This document shows positions 9,043 through 17,726 of a DNA stretch of 58,036 nt, one piece after another. Source of the stretch: an uncultured Verrucomicrobia subdivision 3 bacterium. Lineage in GTDB: Bacteria > Verrucomicrobiota > Verrucomicrobiia > Limisphaerales > UBA11358. A model generated the notes under the pieces. That model saw only the letters and a list, made by a program, of their open reading frames with translations, was not told the origin of the DNA and made no database searches. The stretch's first letter is position 1; each line of letters opens with the position of its first letter. The stretch spans positions 1 through 58,036 of the forward strand of contig CAIXUZ010000056.1 in NCBI GenBank assembly GCA_903922735.1, given 5' to 3'. Position numbers and translations under genes: made by a program.

Positions 9043-9164
9043 TTTGTTTGATTTTTTTGTTTTTTAGTTATTCCAGTCGTCTGGTATCATTTTGTTATCC
9101 ACATTGGCATTAAGACAGAATCTAATGCCACCCTGCGGGTTTTGTTTTATTTGTTACAATAATA

Positions 9165-9181
9165 ACGACTTGAATTGTCGT
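9165..9181. promoter_or_regulatory. 17-bp palindrome ACGAC-N7-GTCGT (copy 1 of 3)
   Basis: It has perfect 5-bp arms around a TTGAATT centre, in AT-rich DNA 168 bp upstream of the DUF3034 start and 78 bp past the sulfite reductase stop. The arms and spacing match two copies at 23577 and 23684. It looks like a binding site for a dimeric transcription factor. The surrounding 9022-9258 gap is markedly AT-rich and holds no gene. Confidence 0.6.
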
Positions 9182-9258
9182 ATTTATATCCATTAAATCT
9201 AACCGCATCTTGTTAAATTTATTACCTCAGTTGCTCTAGGCTTTTGTGCGCAGCAAAT

Positions 9259-11358
9259 TTATTTCGCGGCTGTTTTGAACCGTAGCGATGAATCCAGACT
9301 TTCGTGAAGTAGTCGCACGGACGCAACCAGCGCCGCCACATCGGTGGGTGCGCCAGCAAATTTTTCCGCCGGATTCGCACCGGCGGCGGCATCTGCACCC
9401 GCCGTGATGACGGTGGTGAGCGCGGCATCCACCAGTCCGGCTTCGATGAAATGTTTTTGGAACAGTGTGAAAGTCTCCGCGTCACTCTTCGGCTGCGCCC
9501 GTTGGACGACCAGTAAGGCCCGCGCCGCCGCCAGCGCCGCCGCGTAAAGCCGTCCGGCTTCCTGCGACTCGCGCGCATTGGCGAGGTCCACCTCGATCAA
9601 ATCAAACACGCCCGCGCTGCATTCGCCCTGACCGCGACCGGCCAGCGAGAACAATGCGTCGGCGTCCCAGTCATAATAAAATTCCTTCCGGCTGGCGATG
9701 GACGGAATTTCCTGATGCCGCGCCAGAATTTCGCTGGCAATCTTCTTGCCGTCATGGTCCACAAACTGGTGAAAGTCGGGCGCGTCGGGGGATTTTTTCC
9801 ACGCCTCAAGCAAATCGCGAACAAATGCCGGTGCGTTTTTCGCCGGCACCGCCCCGACGTTGACGCCGAAGCGGGATTTCCCTTCGGCCAGCCGCCCGCC
9901 CAGCTGCACGGCGTAAAACGGAATGAGATTTCCATCCACCCGCCGGGCCGCACCGGAAAAGCCGATGTTGCCGATGGGATGGCGACCGCAGGAATTCGGG
10001 CAGCCGCTGATGTGAATGGAAAAATCGCCGAAACTGTCGAGGTCCAGTTGGCTGGCGCTCAACTCGCTGCGCACCGCCTTCGCCAATCCGCGCGAAAGGC
10101 AGATGCCGAGGCGGCAGGTCGAGGCGCCGGCGCACGCGACCAGATTCCGCAGCACCGGCGCTTCCGGATCAGCCAGGCCAAGCACCGCGAGTTTCTGATG
10201 CACCGCCGGCAATTCCGCCGCCGTGATCCAGCGCAGGCCGGCGTTCTGCGATTGCGTGGCCCAAAGAACATTGTCGCCGTGCGCGGCCAGGATATCGGCG
10301 AGCGCAGCGGTCCTGCTGGCCGGAATATCACCCAAGGTCAGCGGAATCTGCACTTGGAAGAAACCCGGTTGCTTCTGGGGCGTGACGTTGTGCGCGAACC
10401 ACTGCTTGAACTCAGCGGAATCATTTTTAATTTCGCCGCTCGCCATGGCGGTGGCGAGTTGCGGCAGCGGACGCAATTCCAGCGGCGCGGGATGGCTGGC
10501 GCGCAACGCGGCCAGCTCGTTGTCATACAATTCGCGGAATTTTTCCAAACCGGTTTTCTCAACGAGGAAACGCAGCCGCGCGAGGTGCTTGTTTTTGCGG
10601 TCGCCATTCTTGTCGAACACGCGCTTGATGGCTTCGGCGACAACAAACGCATCGGACGCCGGAATGAATTCATGCAGCAGGCTGGAGAGCCGGCTCTTGC
10701 CCCCCATGCCGCCCGCGACGTAAACGGCGAAACCTTCCACGCCGTTCTGTTTGCGCGCGATGAAGCCGAGATCGTGAACCGTCGCGCCGGAGCAGTCTTT
10801 GTCGCACGCGGCGAAGGCGATTTTGTATTTGCGCGGCAGCTGAAGCGACAGCGGATCGGACAGCAGCCGTTCCGAAGTCGCCACGGCATACGGCGTCACG
10901 TCAAAGATTTCATCGCGGCAGACGCCGGAATCCACGCAGGCGGTGATGTTGCGAACGGTGTTGCCGCCGCCGCCCTTGGTGGAAAGGCCGGCTTCCGCGA
11001 GCCAGCGGAGCGCGGGAATGATGTCATCCAGCAACACGCGATGAATCTGAAATTCCTGGCGCGTGGTGGTGTGGACGAGGCCGTTGCCGTATTTCGCCGA
11101 GACTTCGCCGAGCCGCCGCAGGTGCGCGGCCGTGGCGCCGCCGGCGGGAAAGCGCACGCGCAGCATGTAAGTGCCATTCTCGCGCTGTTCGTAAACGCCG
11201 GCCGGAACGCGGATGATGCGGAACTGGCCTTCGTTGATCGCGCCGGCCTTGAATCGCGCCACTGTGTCTTGAAATTCATCCAGTTCTTTGTGGATGCGGT
11301 CAGAAACCCGGAAGGTCCAGGCGCTATTCGTTGGTTTGCTCATATCTGTTGACGGCAT
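9259..11358 (-). CDS. Siroheme [4Fe-4S] sulfite/nitrite reductase with a C-terminal HEPN-like domain
   Basis: The 699-aa protein has two ferredoxin-like half domains (about 40-110 and 330-400) and the two siroheme/4Fe-4S domains. The cluster ligands are Cys409 and Cys415 (C-A-G-A-S-T-C) and Cys453 and Cys457 (G-C-P-N-S-C-G-R-H). Enzymes of this family make six-electron reductions of sulfite to sulfide or nitrite to ammonia. Sequence alone does not separate the two, but every neighbour points to sulfite. Residues ~590-699 are an added all-helical segment (A-R-E-S-Q-E-A-G-R-L-Y through F-I-E-A-G-L-V) resembling HEPN domains, absent from standard reductases. ATG 11358 or 11343 could be used. The gene lies 32 nt after exbD. 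Confidence 0.86.
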   Translation of the reverse strand: MPSTDMSKPTNSAWTFRVSDRIHKELDEFQDTVARFKAGAINEGQFRIIRVPAGVYEQRENGTYMLRVRFPAGGATAAHLRRLGEVSAKYGNGLVHTTTRQEFQIHRVLLDDIIPALRWLAEAGLSTKGGGGNTVRNITACVDSGVCRDEIFDVTPYAVATSERLLSDPLSLQLPRKYKIAFAACDKDCSGATVHDLGFIARKQNGVEGFAVYVAGGMGGKSRLSSLLHEFIPASDAFVVAEAIKRVFDKNGDRKNKHLARLRFLVEKTGLEKFRELYDNELAALRASHPAPLELRPLPQLATAMASGEIKNDSAEFKQWFAHNVTPQKQPGFFQVQIPLTLGDIPASRTAALADILAAHGDNVLWATQSQNAGLRWITAAELPAVHQKLAVLGLADPEAPVLRNLVACAGASTCRLGICLSRGLAKAVRSELSASQLDLDSFGDFSIHISGCPNSCGRHPIGNIGFSGAARRVDGNLIPFYAVQLGGRLAEGKSRFGVNVGAVPAKNAPAFVRDLLEAWKKSPDAPDFHQFVDHDGKKIASEILARHQEIPSIASRKEFYYDWDADALFSLAGRGQGECSAGVFDLIEVDLANARESQEAGRLYAAALAAARALLVVQRAQPKSDAETFTLFQKHFIEAGLVDAALTTVITAGADAAAGANPAEKFAGAPTDVAALVASVRLLHESLDSSLRFKTAAK

Positions 11359-11390
11359 TTTGCATTTTTCACTTGGAACGGAAAATAAAA

Positions 11391-11801
11391 TTAATCGGTG
11401 GCCAGTCCCATTTTGGTGATGTCGAGTTGGCGAAGGACATCCATGACATTGACCATGACCTGATAGTCCACCTCGTCGGAACCCTTGAGCACCACGCCGA
11501 GGTCAGGATTGGCGGATTTAAGTTGCTGCAATTTCTCTTTCAACTGCGGCACGGTCACCACCTCATCGTTGAGCGCAATTTGTCCTCCAGCGCTCACCAC
11601 GATCCGGCCGGGCTTGGGCTTGGGTTTGTTGTCCGCCGGCGGCGGTTTGCCGGACGGCAAATTGATCTCCAGATTGTTCACTAACTGCGGCGTGGTGATG
11701 ATGAAGATCACCAGCAGCACGAACACCAGATCCAGCAACGGCGTGATGTTCAGCTCGGTCATCGTGCCGTGACCGCGTTTGGATGTTTTTTTCAGGCTCA
11801 T
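11391..11801 (-). CDS. exbD: ExbD/TolR biopolymer transport protein, second copy
   Basis: The 136-aa protein has the L-N-I-T-P-L-L-D-L-V-F-V-L-L-V-I-F-I-I-T-T segment: one transmembrane helix with the proton-carrying Asp, followed by a periplasmic domain. ExbD works with ExbB as the proton-driven motor that energises TonB. The start overlaps the tonB stop by ATGA, so the two are translationally coupled. It shares the N-terminal T-E-L-N-I-T-P-L-L-D-L motif with the other exbD at 12460, from which it has clearly diverged. Confidence 0.93.
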   Translation of the reverse strand: MSLKKTSKRGHGTMTELNITPLLDLVFVLLVIFIITTPQLVNNLEINLPSGKPPPADNKPKPKPGRIVVSAGGQIALNDEVVTVPQLKEKLQQLKSANPDLGVVLKGSDEVDYQVMVNVMDVLRQLDITKMGLATD

Positions 11802-12463
11802 TGCAGAACCGGTTCCGTTTGTTCCTGCACGTCGAAGCGGATGGTCACTCGCGGCGGAAAATTCGTGGGCGGTGGACGGTCAATGGTCTTTACCTTGATA
11901 AAAACCTGCCTGACCGTGGCGTCCCATTTCTCAACACCCGAACCCTTGAGCCAGGCGGTGTTTTTTATATTACCCAGCCGGTCCACACTCACGGCGACTT
12001 CAGCCACGAAGCTGTCATCGGCCTCATCTTCCGGGCGGTTCCATTTCTGGCGCAACGCATATTCCAGATAACCTTTGTAAAGTTGCACGGGATCGGAACT
12101 GGTCTCGACGGCCTTGCCGCCGCCAAATTCAAAGCTCGGCACATCCACCGAGGGTGGCGCGACCACGGGCGGGGCCACGGTGGGCGGGGCCGCCACTTTG
12201 GGTTCCACATACTTCGGCGGCTCTTTGGGCACATCTAGTTTCGGCGGCTGCACTTTCGGCGGTTCCGGCTTGGGCTTTTCGGGTTCGGGTTTCTTTTCCT
12301 TCACCATTTCCACCGAAATTTTCTGGATCTTCTTGCCGAGATACCCCTCGCGCGCCGCAAAGTAGATCAGCGCCAGGATGATGACGCCATGCACCACCGC
12401 CGAGATGGTCAGATTGACCTTCGACGAGTTCTTGACTTTCTTAGGCTGTGATTGCGGAATCAT
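11798..12463 (-). CDS. tonB: TonB energy transducer
   Basis: The product has 221 residues from ATG 12463, which overlaps the upstream exbD stop as ATGA; a longer frame to 12514 would run into exbD. It has an N-terminal transmembrane helix (L-T-I-S-A-V-V-H-G-V-I-I-L-A-L-I), then a Lys/Pro/Glu-rich spacer of about 60 residues (repeated K-P-E-P) that spans the periplasm. A TonB C-terminal domain follows (about 125-221, ending R-V-T-I-R-F-D-V). It passes inner-membrane energy to outer-membrane receptors. No TonB-dependent receptor gene is in the window, so the partner is unknown. Confidence 0.92.
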   Translation of the reverse strand: MIPQSQPKKVKNSSKVNLTISAVVHGVIILALIYFAAREGYLGKKIQKISVEMVKEKKPEPEKPKPEPPKVQPPKLDVPKEPPKYVEPKVAAPPTVAPPVVAPPSVDVPSFEFGGGKAVETSSDPVQLYKGYLEYALRQKWNRPEDEADDSFVAEVAVSVDRLGNIKNTAWLKGSGVEKWDATVRQVFIKVKTIDRPPPTNFPPRVTIRFDVQEQTEPVLQ

Positions 12464-12867
12464 TTGAGCACTTCCGTGGCCAGGTCCACTTTGACCAAGT
12501 TCGCCTGCTGGCAAAGATCCAGCACGGCGCGGATGTTCTTGTATTTGGTCTTGGCGTCACCGCGCACGATGACGTTCAAATCCGGGTCGTCCGTTCTCAT
12601 GCTGATTAATTTGCCCAGCAGTTCGTCCAGCTTGACTTCACCCCGATCCAGATACAGCGAGCCATCCGCCTGGAACGAAATGTAGTGCGCCTTGCGCGGC
12701 GGATCTTTTTGGTTCTTGGCCGCCGACGGCAGTTTCAAGTCCTTGTCCTCGACGGGCGGAATCGTGGTGATGATGAAGATCACCAGTAACACGAAGGCAA
12801 GGTCCAGCAACGGAGTGATGTTCAACTCCGTCAAGGTCTCGTGGGCACTGTGGGAACACTTCTTCAT
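12460..12867 (-). CDS. exbD: ExbD/TolR biopolymer transport protein, first copy
   Basis: The 135-aa protein has a short cytoplasmic tail and the transmembrane motif T-E-L-N-I-T-P-L-L-D-L-A-F-V-L-L-V, with the functional Asp. A periplasmic domain follows. The gene begins 3 nt after exbB and overlaps tonB by ATGA. Having two ExbD paralogs around a TonB suggests either a heteromeric motor or two motors sharing one ExbB. Confidence 0.93.
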   Translation of the reverse strand: MKKCSHSAHETLTELNITPLLDLAFVLLVIFIITTIPPVEDKDLKLPSAAKNQKDPPRKAHYISFQADGSLYLDRGEVKLDELLGKLISMRTDDPDLNVIVRGDAKTKYKNIRAVLDLCQQANLVKVDLATEVLK

Positions 12868-12870
12868 GCA

Positions 12871-13653
12871 TCAGATGGCGGGAGTGTTTTCTCCCATCTC
12901 AGACTTCGTCAGCGCCCAGGTGATCTTGTCCTCGATATCGCGGTTGTCCACATAGGAATGCTCAATCTGGTTGGCATAACGCGAGGCGAAGCCGTCGAGC
13001 TCCTGGGTGATATTCCGAATGGTCGTCACCATGAAGTTGTAGGCAAACATCGCCGGAATGGCGACGAGCAGTCCCACGACCGTGGCAATCAACGCGCCGG
13101 CCACGCCGGGTGCCATCGCCGTCAAGCTGGCCTGGTTGGCCTTGGCAATGCCGGCGAAGGTTTCCATCACGCCCCAGACCGTGCCCAGCAAGCCGATGAA
13201 CGGCCCGCCCGCCACCGCCGTCGAGAGGACGATCATGCCCTTCTCCAGCGACATCGCTTGCGCGGCGGCGGCCTCTTCCAAGATCACCTTTACCGCCTCA
13301 AACGAGGCGCGGCTGATGCGGCGCTCACCTTTGACTGTGACAGGGTTATTCTTATATTGGTAGGCCAGTTCCTCCGCGCCGCGGGCATAAAGCTGATAGG
13401 CGGGCGCCCCATCGAATTCTTCGCCGCGCTTCTGGATGTCCAACGGATCGCGGGTGCTGCTGTAGGCTGCGAAAAACTTTTTCGCCGCCTTCCGCGCAAT
13501 CCACAGCTGGCGGAACTTCGTGATGATGATTGTCCAGCTGAACATGGACAGCAGGAACAGGCAGCCGATGGTGATTTTGCCCTCGGTCGTTGCTTTCTCG
13601 AAGGCGAACTGCAGCGCGCCGGAGGCCAGGAGGGGATGGATGGTGGTGATCAT
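12871..13653 (-). CDS. exbB: ExbB/TolQ proton-channel protein
   Basis: The 260-aa MotA/TolQ/ExbB family protein has an early membrane helix (G-K-I-T-I-G-C-L-F-L-L-S-M-F) and a long cytoplasmic loop. Two further helices contain the family signature G-P-F-I-G-L-L-G-T-V-W-G-V-M-E-T-F and G-A-L-I-A-T-V-V-G-L-L-V-A-I-P-A. It forms the inner-membrane motor with ExbD. It is the first gene of the exbB-exbD-tonB-exbD set and starts 42 nt after the tpsA stop, so the TPS pair and the motor may be one transcript. Confidence 0.94.
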   Translation of the reverse strand: MITTIHPLLASGALQFAFEKATTEGKITIGCLFLLSMFSWTIIITKFRQLWIARKAAKKFFAAYSSTRDPLDIQKRGEEFDGAPAYQLYARGAEELAYQYKNNPVTVKGERRISRASFEAVKVILEEAAAAQAMSLEKGMIVLSTAVAGGPFIGLLGTVWGVMETFAGIAKANQASLTAMAPGVAGALIATVVGLLVAIPAMFAYNFMVTTIRNITQELDGFASRYANQIEHSYVDNRDIEDKITWALTKSEMGENTPAI

Positions 13654-13695
13654 GAGTTATTAAGGTTAAAATTTAGTTTCGGCAGCCTCAGGTAA

Positions 13696-16600
13696 TCAGT
13701 TTTTGGACGGCAAGAGCACCGTCACGCGGCTTACTTTTTGCGCCAGCGCGATGCCTTTCCTATTCTTCTTCAAATCGTCCGCGTCGGCGCTCCCTTTGAA
13801 GGCGACCGTCGAGGCGTCGTCAGCGGTTTCGGCGTTGTTTTTCCCGACGTTCGATTGCGGAATTCCCACGGCCGCGCTGCTCGCATCGCCGGCCGTGGAT
13901 ACGGAACTGGCAATCAATGAAGCCGTGATGGAAGTTCCGCTCACGTCCACATTGCCGCCGCTGATGACGGTGCCGGAAACCTGGCCGCCGGCGTTGATGC
14001 TCACATCGCCGCCGCTGAACGCGGTCACGTCCACGTTGTGTTCGGAATTGATGTTGACGCTCTGGCTGCCAATGACGAGACCGTTGATATTGCCGTCCGC
14101 CTTGAGTTTGATGTTGCTGCCGATAATGCCCGAGCCGGTGGCGTTAATGTCCTTTCCGGCATTGACTGAGATGAAAGCATTTTCCGGCGCGTTGCCGTTG
14201 AACGCAATTTGCAGAATACCACCGAGGCTCGCATTCACGCTGCCGTTCGGCGTGTTGACGGTGATGTTGCCCAGCATGGCGTCCGAGCCGACAATCGTGG
14301 TGGCCAAAATTCCGCTGCCGGGAATCGTGGCCGCAATGCTGGTCAAATAACCTGACGCCTCCAATTGGAGCGAATTCATGCTCACATAACCCGCGACGCC
14401 GGTGCCCGCGTTCACGTCGCCATTCACGGATTTGATGCTGATGTTCCCGCCGTTGTAAGCCGCGATGCGGGAGCCGTCCACGTTCACGTCGCCGTTGGCG
14501 GTGACGGATACGTTTCCGCCGCTCGTGGTGAAAATCCCCTTCGGCGCACTCGGGTCGCCGAGCGTGGTGAACTGCCCGCCAACATCGAGCGTGCCGCCTA
14601 CATTCAAGTTGATCCCGCCGCGATAGCTTTCGTTGGCAATCTTGGTGGAAGTCATGGTGAGATCGCCAAGGGTCGTGACGTTGAGCGTTGCGCCATACGG
14701 CGAAACCGCCGCCAGCGAGGCATCCGGCGCGATCACCCGAATGCCGCCGGAAACACCGAGGTCAATGGTGTGGGCATGGACATTGAAATTGCCCAACCCG
14801 GCGAGCGCCAGACCTTGATCGCCAAGCGAAGCGCTTTGGCTGTCGGCATGCAATTGAGTGATGGCGGATTGCCAGACCGTCAATTGCGCCCCGGTGAAAA
14901 TGGCATTGCCGTTGGCATCCGTGGGATTGAGCAGAGATTGTTCGGTCTCCAAACTCATGACGCCGACGAATGAAATTGTGCCGCTGGTGCCATCATAAAG
15001 CAGCAACCCGGACAGTGCGGAGTTGCCGCCAATGATGGAGTTAAACGCGCTGGATGCGATCGGGGCGGATAAAGTTTCGCTGGTCTTATTGCCGCGATAA
15101 GTGATCGCGCCCAGCACGTTGATAAAAGTGGTTTGGTTGGCTGACAGGTTGCGGCCTTTGAAGCCGAAATTGTAGGTGTCGCCTTGAACCGTGATGTTGG
15201 CAAACGTCGGAACCGAGAGGCTGAAACTGTTAATGTTGCCGGAGATATCCAGATACACGGGCTGCGCATTCGGGTCATTCAAATGCAGGTTGTCATGTTC
15301 GGAAGCGAAAGTTGTATAGCTGCTCGCGGCGCTGTCGGACAGGGTGATGCCATTCAGGACCGTCGAACCAGAACCCACCGCGCCGCTCAAAATGCCGCCG
15401 TCGCGGGTGACGATGCGCAACGCGCCTTCGCTGGATGGGGCGAGAATGATGGAGTTGTCAATTTTGATGCCGCCCGCCCCGGCATTGAGCGAAAGCACCG
15501 GCGCATAAATTGGTGTGTGGTTCACCGGCGTCAGCCGCTGCAAATTTGCCCCGACCAGTTCGATGGCATTGCCCGCCCAGAAATTTGCCGCCGCATCCGG
15601 CGCGTAATTAAATAGGAACGAATCGCTGGAATTGAACGCACCGTTCGGGTTGTTGACTTCCTTGATGGAAATGTCGTTGGCCGCCCAAACATTCCATGAG
15701 CCGCTGATCAGGCTCAACCTCACGGGAGAAATGGACGGCGCACCGGCAACCGGCGCGGCTCCGATATTGCCTCCGGAATTTTGCGACTGCATCACCGCCG
15801 TTTCCAAACCGCTTAACGCCGTGGCGTAAGCGGCCGGATTCGCGTTCGGATTTTGTAAAATGGCGGCCTGCGCGCTCGCCACCGGCACGCCGGCCAGCAT
15901 CGTGCCGACGCCATCAGCCAGCGTGTAATTTCCCGTGATTCGGTTGCCCGCGATGACGGTGACATTGCCGGAACCGTAAGTGCCGGATGCGCCCGGAGCC
16001 TGCCGGGAGGGAACGATGGGCGTGCTGTCAATATTGTTGCCGGCAATCAAAGTGACGTTGCCGCCCGCCGCCGTGGAAATGCCGCCGAGATACGGATTGG
16101 GCGTCGCGCCGGCGTCGGTGAAATTGTAATCCGTGGTCTGGGTGTTGCCGTTGGCGCTGCCGTTGGCAGTGCCGGCCACAATGTCCCCCGCCATGGCATA
16201 GGCGAAAATGTTGCCGCCGCCCGTCGTGAAAATCGAACCGGAAACACTCTGGCTATTCAGCGGCGCCACCAAAATGCTCTGGCCGGCGAACAAATTGATG
16301 TCACCGGCGGACACTTGGATGCTGCCGCTCTGCGTGAGGCCCGCGCCCCCGTTCAGATAAATGTTGCCTGTTCCGGATTGAACCGTGTGGTTGGCAAAAT
16401 CGTAACCGGCGTAAAGCGAAACGCTCCAGTCATTCGCATCGAAGATTTTCGACTTGTTGCCGAAGATAATATTGCCGCCGGCTTCCATGGTCAGTTGGCC
16501 GCTGCCGACCCCCGTGCTGCTGCTCAAATTCCAGGTAGTGTTCGCGTTCAACGTGATGTTGCCCGAAGCCTGAAGCAGAATTTGCGAAAATCCGGCAAAC

Positions 16601-17721
16601 GCGGAATTGACGTTGATCGCGCCGTTTGCCGTGGACGTGCCGAGCGTAATGTTGACTGGATCAAGAAAGAATGTTCCGCCGCTCCAGCCGGATTGCGCCG
16701 TCGCCGCCATGCTGGAATTCAGAGAAATAAGATTCGGCGCACTGATTTCAATGCTGCCGCCGTTGCCGCCTCGCGAACCGCCGGCGACGAATATCTGGCT
16801 GCCCGCATTGTCGCTAAAGTTTTTTCCCGACTGCAGCGAAACCGTTCCGCCAGAACTGTTTGGTGTCGAATTGTCCCCGTGCGCCAGGATTTGCGAGTTT
16901 GCCCCGAGGTTTAGCGAGTCAGCGGCGACGAGTTCAATAACGCCATTTTGATTTTGAATGGCATTGGCCTGGATGAGTCCGTTTTGATTTACGACCTGTG
17001 CTTGCAACGCAATCGTTCCCGCATCGGCGATGATCTGGCCAAAATTGTTTACCGTGCCGTTCGGAATGGTCACCGTTGCGCACAAGCCGCGTCCGTCGGG
17101 TCGTTCGCTCACCAGCACGCTTTGCCCCGCGCAAAGCCCGATGTTGCCGCCCGGCGCGTTTAACTCGCCGTGATTTTCAATTTGCTCGGCGATGAAAAAA
17201 AGCGATTTGCCACTGCCGACTTTAATTTGCCCGTAGTTGACAATGCTCGCGGTCGGCGGCATGCCAGTGAATGTCCATGCGGCATCCCCGCCAAAATCCG
17301 GCGCGAGTGGTGCGGTGGTGGCGATGAAACTGCCGCCGACTTTGATCATCGAGTTCGGCCCGAAATAAAATCCGTTCGCATTGGCGAGAATCACCGTGCC
17401 GTTCGCATTGAGACGGCCGAATATCTGCGATGGACTTGCGCTGCCGATTTCGTTGAGCACAACGGAATTCACCGAAGGCTGGATAAAGGTCGTCGTTTCG
17501 CCCGCCTGGATGTTGAAGCTGCTCCAGTTCAAAAACGCGGTCTGACTGGTGGTGATGTTCAGTTGCGAACCGCTTGGCTGCGCGCTCGCCGTACCGGACA
17601 CGACGGTCAGACCGGTTGGATTTGCCAACAGGTTTTCATTCCGCGCGCCGCAGCACAGCGCGATCAGGACAACTAAACGGCGCGCATCAAATTGGTTCCA
17701 GAATGGGGGTCGGGATTTCAT
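13696..17721 (-). CDS. TpsA-type filamentous-hemagglutinin-like exoprotein
   Basis: The 1341-aa protein has a signal peptide and then a TPS secretion domain (about residues 36-155). That domain contains L-N-W-S-S-F-N-I, V-V-L-N-E-I-G and G-T-V-I-L-A-N-A-N-G-F-Y-F-G-P-N. Hundreds of residues of G-G-(N/D)-(V/I) beta-helix repeats follow. Such proteins are secreted by a TpsB partner, here encoded 5 nt upstream. The protein has only 4 Cys, two of them in the signal peptide, and 11 Met besides the start. Its ligand is unknown: TPS exoproteins include adhesins, cytolysins and heme-capture proteins. The position between sulfur genes and the ExbBD/TonB motor suggests nutrient acquisition. Confidence 0.88.
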   Translation of the reverse strand: MKSRPPFWNQFDARRLVVLIALCCGARNENLLANPTGLTVVSGTASAQPSGSQLNITTSQTAFLNWSSFNIQAGETTTFIQPSVNSVVLNEIGSASPSQIFGRLNANGTVILANANGFYFGPNSMIKVGGSFIATTAPLAPDFGGDAAWTFTGMPPTASIVNYGQIKVGSGKSLFFIAEQIENHGELNAPGGNIGLCAGQSVLVSERPDGRGLCATVTIPNGTVNNFGQIIADAGTIALQAQVVNQNGLIQANAIQNQNGVIELVAADSLNLGANSQILAHGDNSTPNSSGGTVSLQSGKNFSDNAGSQIFVAGGSRGGNGGSIEISAPNLISLNSSMAATAQSGWSGGTFFLDPVNITLGTSTANGAINVNSAFAGFSQILLQASGNITLNANTTWNLSSSTGVGSGQLTMEAGGNIIFGNKSKIFDANDWSVSLYAGYDFANHTVQSGTGNIYLNGGAGLTQSGSIQVSAGDINLFAGQSILVAPLNSQSVSGSIFTTGGGNIFAYAMAGDIVAGTANGSANGNTQTTDYNFTDAGATPNPYLGGISTAAGGNVTLIAGNNIDSTPIVPSRQAPGASGTYGSGNVTVIAGNRITGNYTLADGVGTMLAGVPVASAQAAILQNPNANPAAYATALSGLETAVMQSQNSGGNIGAAPVAGAPSISPVRLSLISGSWNVWAANDISIKEVNNPNGAFNSSDSFLFNYAPDAAANFWAGNAIELVGANLQRLTPVNHTPIYAPVLSLNAGAGGIKIDNSIILAPSSEGALRIVTRDGGILSGAVGSGSTVLNGITLSDSAASSYTTFASEHDNLHLNDPNAQPVYLDISGNINSFSLSVPTFANITVQGDTYNFGFKGRNLSANQTTFINVLGAITYRGNKTSETLSAPIASSAFNSIIGGNSALSGLLLYDGTSGTISFVGVMSLETEQSLLNPTDANGNAIFTGAQLTVWQSAITQLHADSQSASLGDQGLALAGLGNFNVHAHTIDLGVSGGIRVIAPDASLAAVSPYGATLNVTTLGDLTMTSTKIANESYRGGINLNVGGTLDVGGQFTTLGDPSAPKGIFTTSGGNVSVTANGDVNVDGSRIAAYNGGNISIKSVNGDVNAGTGVAGYVSMNSLQLEASGYLTSIAATIPGSGILATTIVGSDAMLGNITVNTPNGSVNASLGGILQIAFNGNAPENAFISVNAGKDINATGSGIIGSNIKLKADGNINGLVIGSQSVNINSEHNVDVTAFSGGDVSINAGGQVSGTVISGGNVDVSGTSITASLIASSVSTAGDASSAAVGIPQSNVGKNNAETADDASTVAFKGSADADDLKKNRKGIALAQKVSRVTVLLPSKN

Positions 17722-17726
17722 GGCGA

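Noticed and set aside
9092..9100. TTATCCACA, a perfect DnaA box
   Set aside because: It is single, with no cluster, no AT-rich unwinding repeats and no dnaA or dnaN nearby, so it is not evidence for an origin.
9715..11352. 545-codon plus-strand frame opposite the sulfite reductase
   Set aside because: Antisense shadow. The minus-strand frame has all siroheme/4Fe-4S cysteines.
13703..14350. 215-codon plus-strand frame opposite tpsA
   Set aside because: It mirrors the repetitive Gly/Asn-rich tpsA codons and encodes a biased Pro/Leu/Thr/Ser sequence without homology features.
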